Source of the DNA: an uncultured beta proteobacterium
GTDB taxonomy: Bacteria > Pseudomonadota > Gammaproteobacteria > Burkholderiales > Burkholderiaceae_C
DNA: 56,641 nucleotides
Direction of reading: 5' to 3'
Assembly: GCA_903828235.1 (NCBI GenBank)
Contig: CAIKLM010000070.1
Location: 1-56,641 of the forward strand
Under the pieces are notes generated by a model, which worked only from the letters and a program-made list of their open reading frames with translations, made no database searches and was not told where the DNA came from. The position numbers and the translations under genes were made by a program. This document shows, one piece after another, positions 33,095 through 42,336 of this stretch (positions are counted from its first letter, which is position 1; each line of letters opens with the position of its first letter).

Positions 33095-33157
33095 CCGGCA
33101 TGGCGCTCGCGCACCCGCGCGGCGCCGCCGGACCGCCGAACGGATGCCTTGCCCGAC

Positions 33158-34249
33158 ATGATCGAACCCGATCCCCTGGAGTTGTTCCACCGCCTGCGCC
33201 GCTGGGGCCTGAAGCCCGTGCAGATGCAGGCCGCCGCGGCCGCGCTGGCCGCCGATCCCAAAGCCGTGCTGCTGCGCGTGACGCAGGTGCAGCGCGAGGG
33301 CCTGCTCGTGCACGACGGCCACGGCGAGCGCCCGGCGCGGCTGCTGCCGGCACTGCGCCACGCGCTGCACGACGAGGCCGACGCCATCGCCTGCGGCGAC
33401 TGGGTGCTCGCCCGCGACGACGGCCACGGCACGCTGTGGGCGTACGCGCGGCTGCCGCCGCTCACGCAGCTGGCGCGCCGGCTGCACGACGGGCGCGACA
33501 AGGTCGAGCGCGTCGTCATCGTCAGCAACGTCGACACGGCGCTGCTGGTGATGGGCCTGGACGGCGACTTCAACCCGCGGCGGTTGGAGCGCTTCGTTGC
33601 GCTGGCGCGCATGGCCGGCGTGGAGCCCGTGGTGGTGCTGACCAAGGCCGACCAGTGCGCCGACGCCCCGGCGCGCCAGCAGGCCGTGGCGGCCCTGCTG
33701 GGGCCGGCCGTGCCGGTGCTGGCGCTCGACGCGCGCATGCCCGCGGCGGCCGCGGCGCTGGCGCCCTGGCTGCCCGAGGGGCACACGGTGGTGCTGGCCG
33801 GCAGCAGCGGCGCCGGCAAGAGCACGCTGACCAACACGCTCACCGGCGAGGCCGTGGCCGACACCGGCGGCCAGCGCCGGGGCGACGGCCGTGGCCGCCA
33901 CACCACCACCGTGCGCACGCTGCACGGCACGGCGCAGGGCGCCTGCGTCATCGACACGCCGGGCCTGCGCACGCTGCGCCTGGACGGCGACGCCGAGGCG
34001 CTGGACGCCGTGTTCGACGACATCGCCACGCTGGCGGCCCGCTGCCGCTTCCGCGACTGCCGACACGAGGACGAACCCGGCTGCGCCGTGCGCGAGGCCG
34101 TGCCCGCCGCGCGGCTGAAGAACTTCCACAAGCTGCAGCGCGAGGCGCGGCGCGACCAGGTCACGGCGCTGGAACGCAAGGCCGAGGTCGCGCAGTGGAA
34201 GGCCCGCGCACGCCAGGCCCGCGCCCGCATCGCGGCCAAGCGCGGCTGA
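33158..34249 (+). CDS. rsgA: Ribosome small subunit-dependent GTPase A
   Basis: RsgA is a circularly permuted GTPase that acts late in 30S subunit maturation. The 363 residues have TKAD (G4) at 162-165 before the P-loop GSSGAGKST at 215-223 and DTPGL (G3) near 268, the permuted order. The C-terminal zinc site is in CRFRDCRHEDEPGCAV. An N-terminal extension of about 45 residues precedes the OB-type region. ATG 33158 is chosen because the frame upstream reads as Pro/Arg-rich low-complexity sequence. It has its own long leader with a possible peptide ORF and a hairpin. Confidence 0.93.
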   Translation: MIEPDPLELFHRLRRWGLKPVQMQAAAAALAADPKAVLLRVTQVQREGLLVHDGHGERPARLLPALRHALHDEADAIACGDWVLARDDGHGTLWAYARLPPLTQLARRLHDGRDKVERVVIVSNVDTALLVMGLDGDFNPRRLERFVALARMAGVEPVVVLTKADQCADAPARQQAVAALLGPAVPVLALDARMPAAAAALAPWLPEGHTVVLAGSSGAGKSTLTNTLTGEAVADTGGQRRGDGRGRHTTTVRTLHGTAQGACVIDTPGLRTLRLDGDAEALDAVFDDIATLAARCRFRDCRHEDEPGCAVREAVPAARLKNFHKLQREARRDQVTALERKAEVAQWKARARQARARIAAKRG

Positions 34250-34365
34250 AGGCGCGCGCTTGCCAGCGAATCTTTCCCGCCCCGGTGCCGCGCCCGTGCG
34301 CACGCCCCGCGCCGGACCCGTGCCCCCGGGCGCGCCGAGCAGACGGACGCCTCGTCCGCGCCCGC

Positions 34366-35598
34366 TCAGCGCCCGGGCGTGCCGTCCGGCAGCAGCGTGT
34401 CGCGCCGCGCCAGTGCCGGGAACCAGCGGGGCCATGCCGCCGCCACCACGAGCACCCCCGCGCCGCCCAGCACCACCGAGCCCACCGGGCCCATCAGGGC
34501 CGCGGTGGCGCCGCTCTCGAACTCGCCGAGCTGGTTGGACGCGCCAATGAACAGCGAGTTGACGGCGCTGACGCGGCCGCGCATGGCGTCGGGCGTCTCC
34601 AGCTGCACCAGGGTCTGGCGGATGACGACGCTGATCATGTCGGCCGCGCCGGTGACGGCCAGCGCCGCCAGCGACAGCACGAAGTCGGTGGACACGCCGA
34701 ACACCAGCGTCGCCGCGCCGTACACCGCCACCGCCTGCAGCAGCCGCCGGCCCACGCGATGCCGCAGCGGCCGCCGCGTGAGCCACAGCGACATCGCCAG
34801 CGCGCCCACCGCCGGCGCGGCGCGCAGCAGGCCCAGCCCCCAGGGCCCGACCTGCAGGATGTCCTTGGCGTAGATCGGCAGCAGCGCCACCGCGCCGCCC
34901 AGGATGACGGCCACCATGTCCAGCAGCATCGCGCCCAGCACCACGGGCTGCGCGCGCACGAAGCGCAGGCCGGCCGTGAGCGTGGCCCAGCTGACCGGCT
35001 CGGCCGGCGGCGGGCGGTGCTCGTAGCGCAGGCGCGCCACCAGCGCCGTGCCCACCGCAAACAGCAGCGCGCAGCTGCCGTAGGTGGCCGCCGGCCCCGC
35101 CATGTAGACGAAGCCCCCCAGCGCCGGCCCGGCGATGATGGCCGCCTGCAGCCCGGCCGAGCTGAAGGCCAGCGCGCGCGGCAGCACGGCCGCGGGCACC
35201 AGCAGCGGCGTCAGCGCCTGCTGCGTGGGCATCTGCACCGCGCGCAGCGCACCCAGCACCGCGCTCACGCCGAGCAGGGCCTCGCGGCTCATCCAGCCCG
35301 CGGTGCTGCCCCAGGCCAGCGCCGCGGCGCTGGCCACCTGCACGGCCAGGCAGCCGGCGAGGATGCGGCCGCGGTGGTGGCGGTCGATCCACTGCCCCGC
35401 CGGCAGCGTCAGCAGCAGCGCGGGCACGAACTGCGCCAGGCCCACCAGGCCCAGGTCCCAGGCCGAGCCGGTGAGCTCGTACATCTGCCAGCCCAGCGCC
35501 ACCAGCAGCATCTGGCTGGCCGACACCGAGACGATGCGCGCCAGCCACAGCCGCATGAAGGCGCGGTGCTGCGTGAGTGGCACCCCCTCGGGGCTCAT
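34366..35598 (-). CDS. MFS transporter
   Basis: A 410-residue major facilitator protein with about 12 hydrophobic segments. The motif between helices 2 and 3 is GQWIDRHHRGRILAGC, a variant of the MFS signature GxxxDRxGRR. TLVQLETPDAMRGRVSAVNS in the second half resembles the MFS_3/enterobactin-exporter-like group. The substrate is unknown. Its ATG overlaps the stop of the histidine kinase gene (ATGA), so it is the third gene of the tctDE transcript, which may tie its expression to carboxylate sensing. Confidence 0.88.
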   Translation of the reverse strand: MSPEGVPLTQHRAFMRLWLARIVSVSASQMLLVALGWQMYELTGSAWDLGLVGLAQFVPALLLTLPAGQWIDRHHRGRILAGCLAVQVASAAALAWGSTAGWMSREALLGVSAVLGALRAVQMPTQQALTPLLVPAAVLPRALAFSSAGLQAAIIAGPALGGFVYMAGPAATYGSCALLFAVGTALVARLRYEHRPPPAEPVSWATLTAGLRFVRAQPVVLGAMLLDMVAVILGGAVALLPIYAKDILQVGPWGLGLLRAAPAVGALAMSLWLTRRPLRHRVGRRLLQAVAVYGAATLVFGVSTDFVLSLAALAVTGAADMISVVIRQTLVQLETPDAMRGRVSAVNSLFIGASNQLGEFESGATAALMGPVGSVVLGGAGVLVVAAAWPRWFPALARRDTLLPDGTPGR

Positions 35599-37025
35599 CG
35601 CGGCGCGTCCGGGGCCGTGGGCAGCCAGGCGCGGGCGGCCAGGCCCGGGCCGGGGTGGCGCTCGTCCAGCGCCAGCCGGCCACCGGCCGCGGCCACGATC
35701 TCGCGGCAGATCGCCAGACCCAGGCCCGAGCCAGCCTGCGGCCCCGCCGCCGCGAAGGGCTGGTACAGGCGCTCGCGCTGCGCCGGCACCAGGCCCGGGC
35801 CACCGTCGAGCACCTCGAGCAGCGCCTCGCCGGGCAAGGCCACGAGCCGCATCACCAGGCTGCCGCCGGCCGGCGTGTGCTTGACGGCGTTGTGCAGCAG
35901 GTTGCGCGTGAGCTCGCGCAGCGCCCAGGCGTGCGCGGGCACGGCCACGGGCTCGGTGTGCAGCTCGAAGTCGATGCCGCCAGCGGCAATGAGCGGCGCC
36001 AGGTCGAGCGCCACGCCGCGCACCACGGCCTCCCAGTCCTGCGGCGGCTGCCCGCCCTGCAGGCCCTGCTGGCGCAGCTGCTCCACCTTGGCCAGCGCCA
36101 GCAGCTGGTTGGCCAGCTCGGTGGCGCCGCGCACGGTGGCGTCGATCTCGGCCAGGGCCTGTGCGGGCTCGACGTCGCCGCGGCGCGCCGACTGCACCTG
36201 GGCCTGCAGCACCGCCAGCGGCGTGCGCAGCTGGTGCGAGGCGTCGCGCACGAAGCGCTTCTGGTGTGCCAGCAGCTGCGCCAGCCGCGCCATCACGGCG
36301 TTGGTGGCGTCGACCACCGGGCGCAGCTCGTGCGGTGCGCCGGCGGCGGGCAGCGGCGACAGGTCGGCCTCGTCGCGATCGACCAGCGCCTGCGACAGCC
36401 GGCGCACCGGCCGCGTGGCGCGCTGCACCGCCCACAGCACCACGCCGGCAATCAGCGCCAGCAGCAGCCCCTGCTGCCACAGCGTCTGCACGAGCAGCTC
36501 GCGCGCCAGCGCGTGCCGCAGCTCCAGCGTCTCGGCCACCTGGATGGTGGCCATGCCCTGGCCGGCGTTGCCGGCCACGGGCTGCAGCAGCACGGCCATG
36601 CGCACGGGCTCGCCGCGGTAGCGCTCATCGTAGAAGCGCACCAGCGCGGCGTACACCGGCGGCGCGTCGCGGCCGGCGTCGGGCGGGCGCGGCGGCGGCA
36701 GGTCGTCGAAGCCCGAGACCAGCTCGCCGTCGAAGCCGCCGACGCGGTAGGCGATGCGGCTGCGGTTGTCGGCCTCGAAGGCCTCGAGTGCGGAGTAGGG
36801 CAGGTCGGCCACCACGCGCGCCCGGCCGTCGCTGCCGTCCACGCGCAGCAGCTCGCCGATGGCCTTGGCGCTGGCCAGCAGCGTGCGGTCGTAGGCGGTG
36901 TCGGCGCTGGTCAGCGCCTGGCGGTACAGCGCCACCGCGCCCAGCGCCACCACCGCTGCCACCGGCAGCAGGATGCCCAGCAGCAACTGCCGGCGCAGCG
37001 ACGGCGGCGACCGCCCGGTGCTCAA
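35595..37025 (-). CDS. tctE: Sensor histidine kinase (TctE-like)
   Basis: A 476-residue membrane sensor kinase. It has two membrane segments, near residues 15-33 and in QGLLLALIAGVVLWAV. A periplasmic domain of about 150 residues lies between them. After the HAMP-like linker, the HisKA box is DASHQLRTPLAVLQ, and the HATPase has NLLHNAVKHTP and GSGLGLAIC. The TTG start at 37025 shares TTGA with the response-regulator stop. Placement beside tctD and divergent from tctCBA makes it the likely tricarboxylate sensor, by analogy with Salmonella TctE. Confidence 0.85.
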   Translation of the reverse strand: MSTGRSPPSLRRQLLLGILLPVAAVVALGAVALYRQALTSADTAYDRTLLASAKAIGELLRVDGSDGRARVVADLPYSALEAFEADNRSRIAYRVGGFDGELVSGFDDLPPPRPPDAGRDAPPVYAALVRFYDERYRGEPVRMAVLLQPVAGNAGQGMATIQVAETLELRHALARELLVQTLWQQGLLLALIAGVVLWAVQRATRPVRRLSQALVDRDEADLSPLPAAGAPHELRPVVDATNAVMARLAQLLAHQKRFVRDASHQLRTPLAVLQAQVQSARRGDVEPAQALAEIDATVRGATELANQLLALAKVEQLRQQGLQGGQPPQDWEAVVRGVALDLAPLIAAGGIDFELHTEPVAVPAHAWALRELTRNLLHNAVKHTPAGGSLVMRLVALPGEALLEVLDGGPGLVPAQRERLYQPFAAAGPQAGSGLGLAICREIVAAAGGRLALDERHPGPGLAARAWLPTAPDAPR

Positions 37026-37729
37026 GGTGGCCCCGCCTGCACCGCCTGTATGGCCGGGGGGCCGGGCAGGCGCAGCAGGTAGCCCAGCCCGCGCAGCGTG
37101 ACGAGCTCCACCGCCGTGCCGGCGAGCTTCTTGCGCAGGCGGTACACCACCACCTCGATGGCGTCGGCCTGCACCGCGCCCTCGCCGGCAAACACCAGCT
37201 CGCTCAGCCGCTCGCGCGCCACCGCGTGGCCGGGGCGCGCCAGCAGCGCGCGCAGCAGCGCGGTCTCGCGCACGGTCAGCTCCAGCGGCTGGCCCTCGTG
37301 CATCACGGCGCCGCTGTCGGCATCGACCTGAAGCCCGCCCCAAGCCGGGGCCTCGGCGGCGCGCCCGCTGCCGCGGCGCCGCGCCAGCGCGCGCACGCGG
37401 GCCTCGAGCTCGTCGAGGTCGAAGGGCTTGGCCAGGTAGTCGTCGGCGCCGGTGTTCAGGCCCAGCACGCGGTCGCCCACGGTGCCGCGCGCAGTGACGA
37501 TGAGCACCGGCGTGTCCAGCCCCTCGGCGCGCGCCGCGGCCAGCACCTGCAGGCCGTCGGCGCCGGGCAGCGAAAGGTCGAGCAGCACCACGTCGGGCAC
37601 CGCGGCGCGCCAGCGGTCCAGCGCGCGGCTGCCGTCGCCACACACCACCACCTGCATGCCGCGGCGCCCGAAGCTGCGCGACAGCGTGGTCTGCAGGGCG
37701 GCGTTGTCCTCGACGAGCAGCAGCTTCAT
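37022..37729 (-). CDS. tctD: OmpR/PhoB-type response regulator (TctD-like)
   Basis: A 235-residue regulator. The receiver domain has LLVEDNAALQ, the phospho-acceptor aspartate in VVLLDLSLPGADG and the lysine in YLAKPFDL. A winged-helix DNA-binding domain covers about 130-225, with VRETALLRALLARPGHAVAR and VVVYRLRKKL. It is divergent from tctC across 139 bases, so it probably activates tctCBA from sites there. The C-terminal GPPAIQAVQAGPP tail is not part of the family fold. Confidence 0.87.
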   Translation of the reverse strand: MKLLLVEDNAALQTTLSRSFGRRGMQVVVCGDGSRALDRWRAAVPDVVLLDLSLPGADGLQVLAAARAEGLDTPVLIVTARGTVGDRVLGLNTGADDYLAKPFDLDELEARVRALARRRGSGRAAEAPAWGGLQVDADSGAVMHEGQPLELTVRETALLRALLARPGHAVARERLSELVFAGEGAVQADAIEVVVYRLRKKLAGTAVELVTLRGLGYLLRLPGPPAIQAVQAGPP

Positions 37730-37868
37730 GACCGCGTCGATTATCGGCAGCGCTACGGCAACGCTCTGGTCACGCCCGGCCCATCCGGGCTAACCCCGAT
37801 GGGCGCGACAGCCGTTTGACAGCGCCGCTGGCCATCATCGCCGCAACAACCACTCGCAGGAGACCCCG
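37730..37868. promoter_or_regulatory. Divergent tctD/tctC regulatory region
   Basis: These 139 bases separate the divergent starts. TTGACA at about 37819 is a perfect -35 hexamer for the tctC direction, but no good -10 follows at 17 bases, as expected for an activator-dependent promoter. GATAAT (37740-37745, minus strand) could be the tctD -10. CCCGG-CCCAT-CCGGG is an inverted repeat and a possible regulator site. AGGAG precedes the tctC ATG. Confidence 0.4.
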
Positions 37869-38828
37869 ATGCGCCGCGACACCTTCCTGAAGTCTGCCTT
37901 CGCCACCGCCGCCCTGGGCGCGCTGCCGCTGTCGGCCTGGGCCACGGCCAACCTGAAGATGATGATCCCCGCCAACCCCGGCGGCGGCTGGGACAGCACC
38001 GGCCGCGCCCTGGGCAAGGCGCTGCAGGACGCCGGCGTGGCCTCGGCGGTCAGCTTCGAGAACAAGGGCGGCGCGGCCGGCGCCATCGGCCTGGCGCAGT
38101 TCGTCAACGCCAGCAAGGGCGACCCGAACGCACTGATGGTGATGGGCGCCGTCATGCTCGGCGGCATCATCACCGGCAAGCCGCCGGTGAGCGTGACGCA
38201 GGCCACCCCGATCGCGCGGCTGACGAGCGAGTTCAACGTCTTCGTCGTGCCCGCGGCCAGCCCCTTCCAGACCATGAAGGACGTCGTCGAGGCCCTCAAG
38301 AAGGACCCGGCCAGCGTCAAGTGGGGCGGCGGCTCGCGCGGCTCCACCGAGCACATCGCGGCGGCCATGCTGGCGCGCGACGTCGGCGTCGATGCCAGCA
38401 AGATCAACTACGTGCCCTTCCGCGGCGGCGGCGAGGCGGTGGCGGCCATCCTGGGCAACAACGTCAGCGTCGGCGGCAGCGGCTACAGCGAGTTCCAGCA
38501 GTACATCGAGAGCGGCAAGATGCGGCCCATCGCCGTGACCTCGCCGCAGCGCCTGAAGGGCATCAACGTGCCCACCATGAAGGAGCAGGGCTACAACGTC
38601 GAGATCGGCAACTGGCGCGGCGTCTACGGCGCGCCCGGCATCACGCCGGCGCAGCGCGATGCGCTGGTCGACCGCGTGGTCAAGGCCACGCGCAGCAAGG
38701 CCTGGGCCGAGGCGCTGGAGAAGAACCAGTGGACGCCCGCGCTGCTCACCGGCAAGGCCTTCGAGGACTTCGTCGAGCGCGAGTTCGCCAGCCTGCGCGT
38801 CACCATGGTCAAGGCCGGGATGATCTGA
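37869..38828 (+). CDS. tctC: Tripartite tricarboxylate transporter receptor protein TctC
   Basis: A 319-residue periplasmic binding protein. The signal peptide begins MRRDTFLKSAFATAA and ends near SAWA. The mature part starts with NLKMMIPANPGGGWDSTGRA, the Bug/TctC signature. It captures tricarboxylates such as citrate, or related acids, for the TctA-TctB permease. The ribosome-binding site AGGAG stands 8 bases before ATG. It is the first gene of tctCBA, and the gap to tctB is 7 bases. Confidence 0.93.
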   Translation: MRRDTFLKSAFATAALGALPLSAWATANLKMMIPANPGGGWDSTGRALGKALQDAGVASAVSFENKGGAAGAIGLAQFVNASKGDPNALMVMGAVMLGGIITGKPPVSVTQATPIARLTSEFNVFVVPAASPFQTMKDVVEALKKDPASVKWGGGSRGSTEHIAAAMLARDVGVDASKINYVPFRGGGEAVAAILGNNVSVGGSGYSEFQQYIESGKMRPIAVTSPQRLKGINVPTMKEQGYNVEIGNWRGVYGAPGITPAQRDALVDRVVKATRSKAWAEALEKNQWTPALLTGKAFEDFVEREFASLRVTMVKAGMI

Positions 38829-38835
38829 GGCCGGC

Positions 38836-39348
38836 ATGGGCCTGGACTCCGCGGCGCAGCGCCGGCAGGCGCTGATCGGCGCCGGCGCGCTCGTGCTCGG
38901 CGGCCTGATGGCCTGGGGCGCCACCGGCATCTCGTCGGTGGCCGGCTATGGCGGGGTGGGGCCCAACTTCGTGCCCTGGGTGGTGTCGCTGGCCCTGCTG
39001 GCCTGCGGCGCCGGCCTGCTGTGGCAGGCCTTCAGCGGCGGCTGGCGCGAGCTTGAGGCGCCCTCGGGTGCGGCGCGCGGCGACTGGCGCGCGCTGGCCT
39101 GGGTGTTGGGCGGCCTGGCGGCCAACGCGCTGCTGCTGGAGCGCCTGGGCTTCATCATCGCCTGCACCGCCTGCTTCGTGCTGGCGGTGCGCGGCCTGCG
39201 CGCCAGCGAGGGCAAGCCGCACGGCGGCGCCCGCGGGCTCGTGATCGACGCCGTGACCGGCATGCTGATCGCGGCACCGGCCTACTGGCTGTTCACGCAG
39301 CTGCTGGGCATCTCGCTGCCCGGCCTGACCGGCACGGGGTGGCTGTAG
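38836..39348 (+). CDS. tctB: Tripartite tricarboxylate transporter small membrane subunit TctB
   Basis: A 170-residue protein with four hydrophobic segments, matching the DctQ-like small membrane component of TTT systems. Visible segments are GALVLGGLMAWGAT, PWVVSLALLACGAGLL, LLLERLGFIIACTACFVLAV and the final LIAAPAYWLFTQLLGI. The loop between segments is charged. Its stop codon is immediately followed by the tctA ATG with no gap, so the subunits are co-translated. Confidence 0.92.
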   Translation: MGLDSAAQRRQALIGAGALVLGGLMAWGATGISSVAGYGGVGPNFVPWVVSLALLACGAGLLWQAFSGGWRELEAPSGAARGDWRALAWVLGGLAANALLLERLGFIIACTACFVLAVRGLRASEGKPHGGARGLVIDAVTGMLIAAPAYWLFTQLLGISLPGLTGTGWL

Positions 39349-40848
39349 ATGGACATCTGGAGCCAGCTGCTCGGCGGCTTCGCCACCGCGGCGTCGCCGG
39401 TCAACCTGCTGTGGGCCTTCGTGGGCTGCGCGCTGGGCACCGCCATCGGCGTGCTGCCGGGCCTGGGGCCGGCGGTGACGGTGGCCATGCTGCTGCCCAT
39501 CACCACGCAGGTGGAGCCCACGGCGAGCATGATCTTCTTCGCCGGCATCTACTACGGCGCGATGTACGGCGGCTCGACGACCTCGATCCTGCTCAACACC
39601 CCCGGCGAGACCGGCACCATGGTGACGGCGCTCGAGGGCTTCAAGATGGCCAAGAACGGCCGCGCCGGTGCCGCGCTGGCCACGGCGGCCATCGGCAGCT
39701 TCGTGGCCGGCACCATCGCCACCGTGCTGGTGACGGTGTTCGCCCCGTTCATCGCCGAGCACGCGGTCAAGCTCGGCCCGCCCGAGTACTTCATGCTGAT
39801 GCTGCTGGCCTTCACCACCGTGAGCGCGGTGCTGGGCAAGAGCACGCTGCGCGGGCTGACGGCGCTGTTCGTGGGCCTGGCCGTGGGCTGCGTGGGCATC
39901 GACCAGGTCACGGCGCAGGTGCGCTACACCGGCGGCGTGCCGGAGTTCATGGACGGCATCGAGGTGGTGCTGGTGGCGGTGGGCCTGTTCGCGGTGGGCG
40001 AGTGCCTGTACACCGCGCTGTACGAAGGCCGCACGCAGGCCACGATGAACGCCATGGGCAACGTGCACATGAACCGCAGCGAGTGGCGGCGCTCGTGGCC
40101 GGCCTGGCTGCGCGGCACGGCGGTGGGCTTCCCGTTCGGCACCATCCCGGCCGGCGGCAGCGAGATCCCCACGTTCCTGAGCTACGGCATGGAGCGCAAG
40201 CTCAGCCGGCACCCCGAGGAGTTCGGCACCACCGGCGCCATCGAGGGCGTGGCCGGGCCCGAGGCGGCCAACAACTCGGCCGTCACTGCGACGCTGGTGC
40301 CGCTGCTGACGCTGGGCATCCCCACCAGCGTGACCGCCGCCATCCTGCTGAGCGCGCTGCAGGGCTACGGCATCAACGCCGGCCCGCAGCTGTTCCAGAC
40401 CAGCAGCACCCTGGTGTGGGCGCTGATCGCCAGCCTCTACATCGGCAACGTGATGCTGCTGGTGCTGAACCTGCCGCTGGTGGGCCTGTGGGTGAAGCTG
40501 CTGAAGATTCCGCGCGCGCCGCTGTACGCCGGCATCCTGATCTTCGCCACCATCGGCGTGTACGGCATGCGCCAGAGCAGCTTCGACCTCTGGCTGATGG
40601 CGGGCGTGGGCCTGCTGGGCGTGCTGATGCGGCGCTACGACTTCCCGACCGCGCCGGTGATCGTGGGCATGATCCTGGGCCCGCTGGCCGAGGCGCAGAT
40701 GCGCAACGCGGTGGCCATCGGCGAGGGCAGCTTCCGCGTGTTCATCGAGCGGCCGATGTCGGCCGCGTTGCTGGGGCTGGTGCTGGCGGTGCTGGTGCTG
40801 CCACGGGTGTGGCGGCTGTGGCGGCAGCTGCGGCGGCGCGCGGCGTGA
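39349..40848 (+). CDS. tctA: Tripartite tricarboxylate transporter permease TctA
   Basis: The large permease subunit, 499 residues and about 12 membrane segments, usual for TctA. The repeated signature [22 protein letters not shown] occurs near the N-terminus, and the inverted-half motif [21 protein letters not shown] comes later. [20 protein letters not shown] and [20 protein letters not shown] are also diagnostic. It moves the substrate delivered by TctC across the inner membrane using an ion gradient. It is convergent with hemH, with 3 bases between the genes. Confidence 0.96.
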   Translation: MDIWSQLLGGFATAASPVNLLWAFVGCALGTAIGVLPGLGPAVTVAMLLPITTQVEPTASMIFFAGIYYGAMYGGSTTSILLNTPGETGTMVTALEGFKMAKNGRAGAALATAAIGSFVAGTIATVLVTVFAPFIAEHAVKLGPPEYFMLMLLAFTTVSAVLGKSTLRGLTALFVGLAVGCVGIDQVTAQVRYTGGVPEFMDGIEVVLVAVGLFAVGECLYTALYEGRTQATMNAMGNVHMNRSEWRRSWPAWLRGTAVGFPFGTIPAGGSEIPTFLSYGMERKLSRHPEEFGTTGAIEGVAGPEAANNSAVTATLVPLLTLGIPTSVTAAILLSALQGYGINAGPQLFQTSSTLVWALIASLYIGNVMLLVLNLPLVGLWVKLLKIPRAPLYAGILIFATIGVYGMRQSSFDLWLMAGVGLLGVLMRRYDFPTAPVIVGMILGPLAEAQMRNAVAIGEGSFRVFIERPMSAALLGLVLAVLVLPRVWRLWRQLRRRAA

Positions 40849-40851
40849 CGA

Positions 40852-41943
40852 TCAATCCTTCGCGCCGAGCGCCAGCGCGCGCTGGCGCTGCGCCTCCAGC
40901 GCCGCGGCGTCGGGCGCGCCGCGCGTGTCCCAGCCGCCGAGGTGGCGCTCGGCCAGCGCGGCCAGGGCCTCGATCCACACCGGCTCGTCGTTGAGGCAGG
41001 GCACGTAGTCGAAGCGCTCGCCGCCGGCGGTCAGGAAGGCCTCGCGCGCTTCCTGGGCGATCTCTTCCAGCGTCTCCAGGCAGTCGGCCGTGAAGCCCGG
41101 GCACATGACGTCGACGCGCCGCGTGCCTTCGGCGGCCAGCTTCTCGAGCGTGGGCTCGGTGTAGGGCTCCAGCCACTTGGCCTTGCCGAAGCGGCTCTGG
41201 AACGTGACCACCACCTGCTCGCGCGGCAGGCCGAGCGCCTCGGCCAGCAGGCGTGCCGTCTTGTGGCACTGGCAGTGGTAGGGGTCGCCCAGCAGCAGGC
41301 TGCGCTCGGGCACGCCGTGGAAGCTCAGCACGAGCTTGTCGCCGCGGCCGTGCTCGGCCCAGTGCGCGCGCAGGCGCGCCGCCAGCGCGGCGATGTAGCC
41401 GGCGTCGTCGTGGTACTCGTTGACGAAGCGCAGCTCGGGCATGCGGCGCGCCTGCGTGCTCCAGGCCAGCACCTTGTCGGCCACGCTGGCGGTGGTGGCG
41501 GCCGCGTACTGCGGGTAGGCCGGCACCACGAGGACCCGCGTCGCCCCCTCGGCCCGCAGGGCATCCATCACGCTGGCGATGGAGGGGTTGCCGTAGCGCA
41601 TGGCGTGGCGCACCAGCACGTCGTGGCCACGCGCGGCCAGGGCCTGCGACAGGGCGGCGCCCTGGCGCTGCGTCCACACCGCCAGCGGCGAGCCCTCGGG
41701 CATCCAGACGCTGGCGTACTTGGCGGCCGACTGCTTGGGCCGCGTGCGCAGGATCACGCCGTGCAAGATGGGCCACCACACCAGGCGCGGGATCTCGACG
41801 ACGCGCGGGTCGCTCAGGAACTCGGCCAGGTAGCGGCGAAGCGCTGGCGCGGTGGGCTCGTCGGGCGTGCCCAGGTTGACCAGCAGCACCGCCGTGCGTG
41901 CGCGCTGGCCGTGGCGGAAGGCGGGTTCGGCGCGGAAGCTCAT
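40852..41943 (-). CDS. hemH: Ferrochelatase
   Basis: HemH inserts Fe(II) into protoporphyrin IX, the last step of heme synthesis. The 363 residues show AVLLVNLGTPDEPTAPALRRY at the start, the catalytic histidine in VLSFHGVPERSLLLGDPYHC, and VTFQSRFGKAKWLEPYTEPT. The C-terminal acidic region is YVPCLNDEPVWIEAL. Length is normal for betaproteobacteria. ATG 41943 overlaps the stop of the small response regulator (ATGA), placing heme synthesis last in a signalling operon. Confidence 0.95.
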   Translation of the reverse strand: MSFRAEPAFRHGQRARTAVLLVNLGTPDEPTAPALRRYLAEFLSDPRVVEIPRLVWWPILHGVILRTRPKQSAAKYASVWMPEGSPLAVWTQRQGAALSQALAARGHDVLVRHAMRYGNPSIASVMDALRAEGATRVLVVPAYPQYAAATTASVADKVLAWSTQARRMPELRFVNEYHDDAGYIAALAARLRAHWAEHGRGDKLVLSFHGVPERSLLLGDPYHCQCHKTARLLAEALGLPREQVVVTFQSRFGKAKWLEPYTEPTLEKLAAEGTRRVDVMCPGFTADCLETLEEIAQEAREAFLTAGGERFDYVPCLNDEPVWIEALAALAERHLGGWDTRGAPDAAALEAQRQRALALGAKD

Positions 41944-42317
41944 GAGCCCGCAGCCCCGTCGCTGCGGCGCTTCAGCTCGTCGATCACCGTGCCCAGGTCC
42001 ACCGGCTTGGGCCACAGGGCAACGTAGCCGGCGGCGCGGGCCTCGCGCGTGCGCTCGGGGGCGTCGTCGGCGGTGCACAGGTAGGCCGGCAGGTCGGCAC
42101 GGCCGGCGGCCTTGCGCAGGTGCGGCAGCAGCTGCAGGCCGTTGGTGTCGGGCAGGTGCAGGTCCACCACGAGCAGGTCGGGCCGCCAGCGCCGCGCCAG
42201 GTCGACGGCCTCGGCGCCGGTGGCGGCGACCTCGATCTCGACTCCCGGCGCAAAGCGCACCGTCTCCTCGAAGAGCAGGGCGTTGATGCGGTCGTCGTCG
42301 ACGTAGAGCACGCGCAT
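41940..42317 (-). CDS. Single-domain response regulator
   Basis: A 125-residue receiver domain with no output domain. The acidic pocket is YVDDDR at residues 5-10, the phospho-acceptor is D52 in LLVVDLHLPDTNG, and the conserved lysine is in LWPKPVD. Single-domain regulators act by protein contact or in phosphorelays. It could serve the hybrid kinase encoded at 16489-18309 or another kinase; no kinase gene is adjacent. It follows the cyclase-FHA gene by 19 bases and overlaps the hemH start. Confidence 0.88.
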   Translation of the reverse strand: MRVLYVDDDRINALLFEETVRFAPGVEIEVAATGAEAVDLARRWRPDLLVVDLHLPDTNGLQLLPHLRKAAGRADLPAYLCTADDAPERTREARAAGYVALWPKPVDLGTVIDELKRRSDGAAGS

Positions 42318-42336
42318 GGACAGGGGCCTCGGGGGT

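Noticed and set aside
34344..34358. CGGACG-CCT-CGTCCG hairpin after rsgA as a terminator
   Set aside because: The stem is only 6 bp and no T-run follows on either strand, so termination cannot be supported.
33100..36621. A plus-strand frame of 1173 codons across rsgA, MFS and tctE
   Set aside because: It is out of frame with rsgA and antisense to two recognised genes. Its translation is Arg/Ala/Gln-rich and matches nothing.
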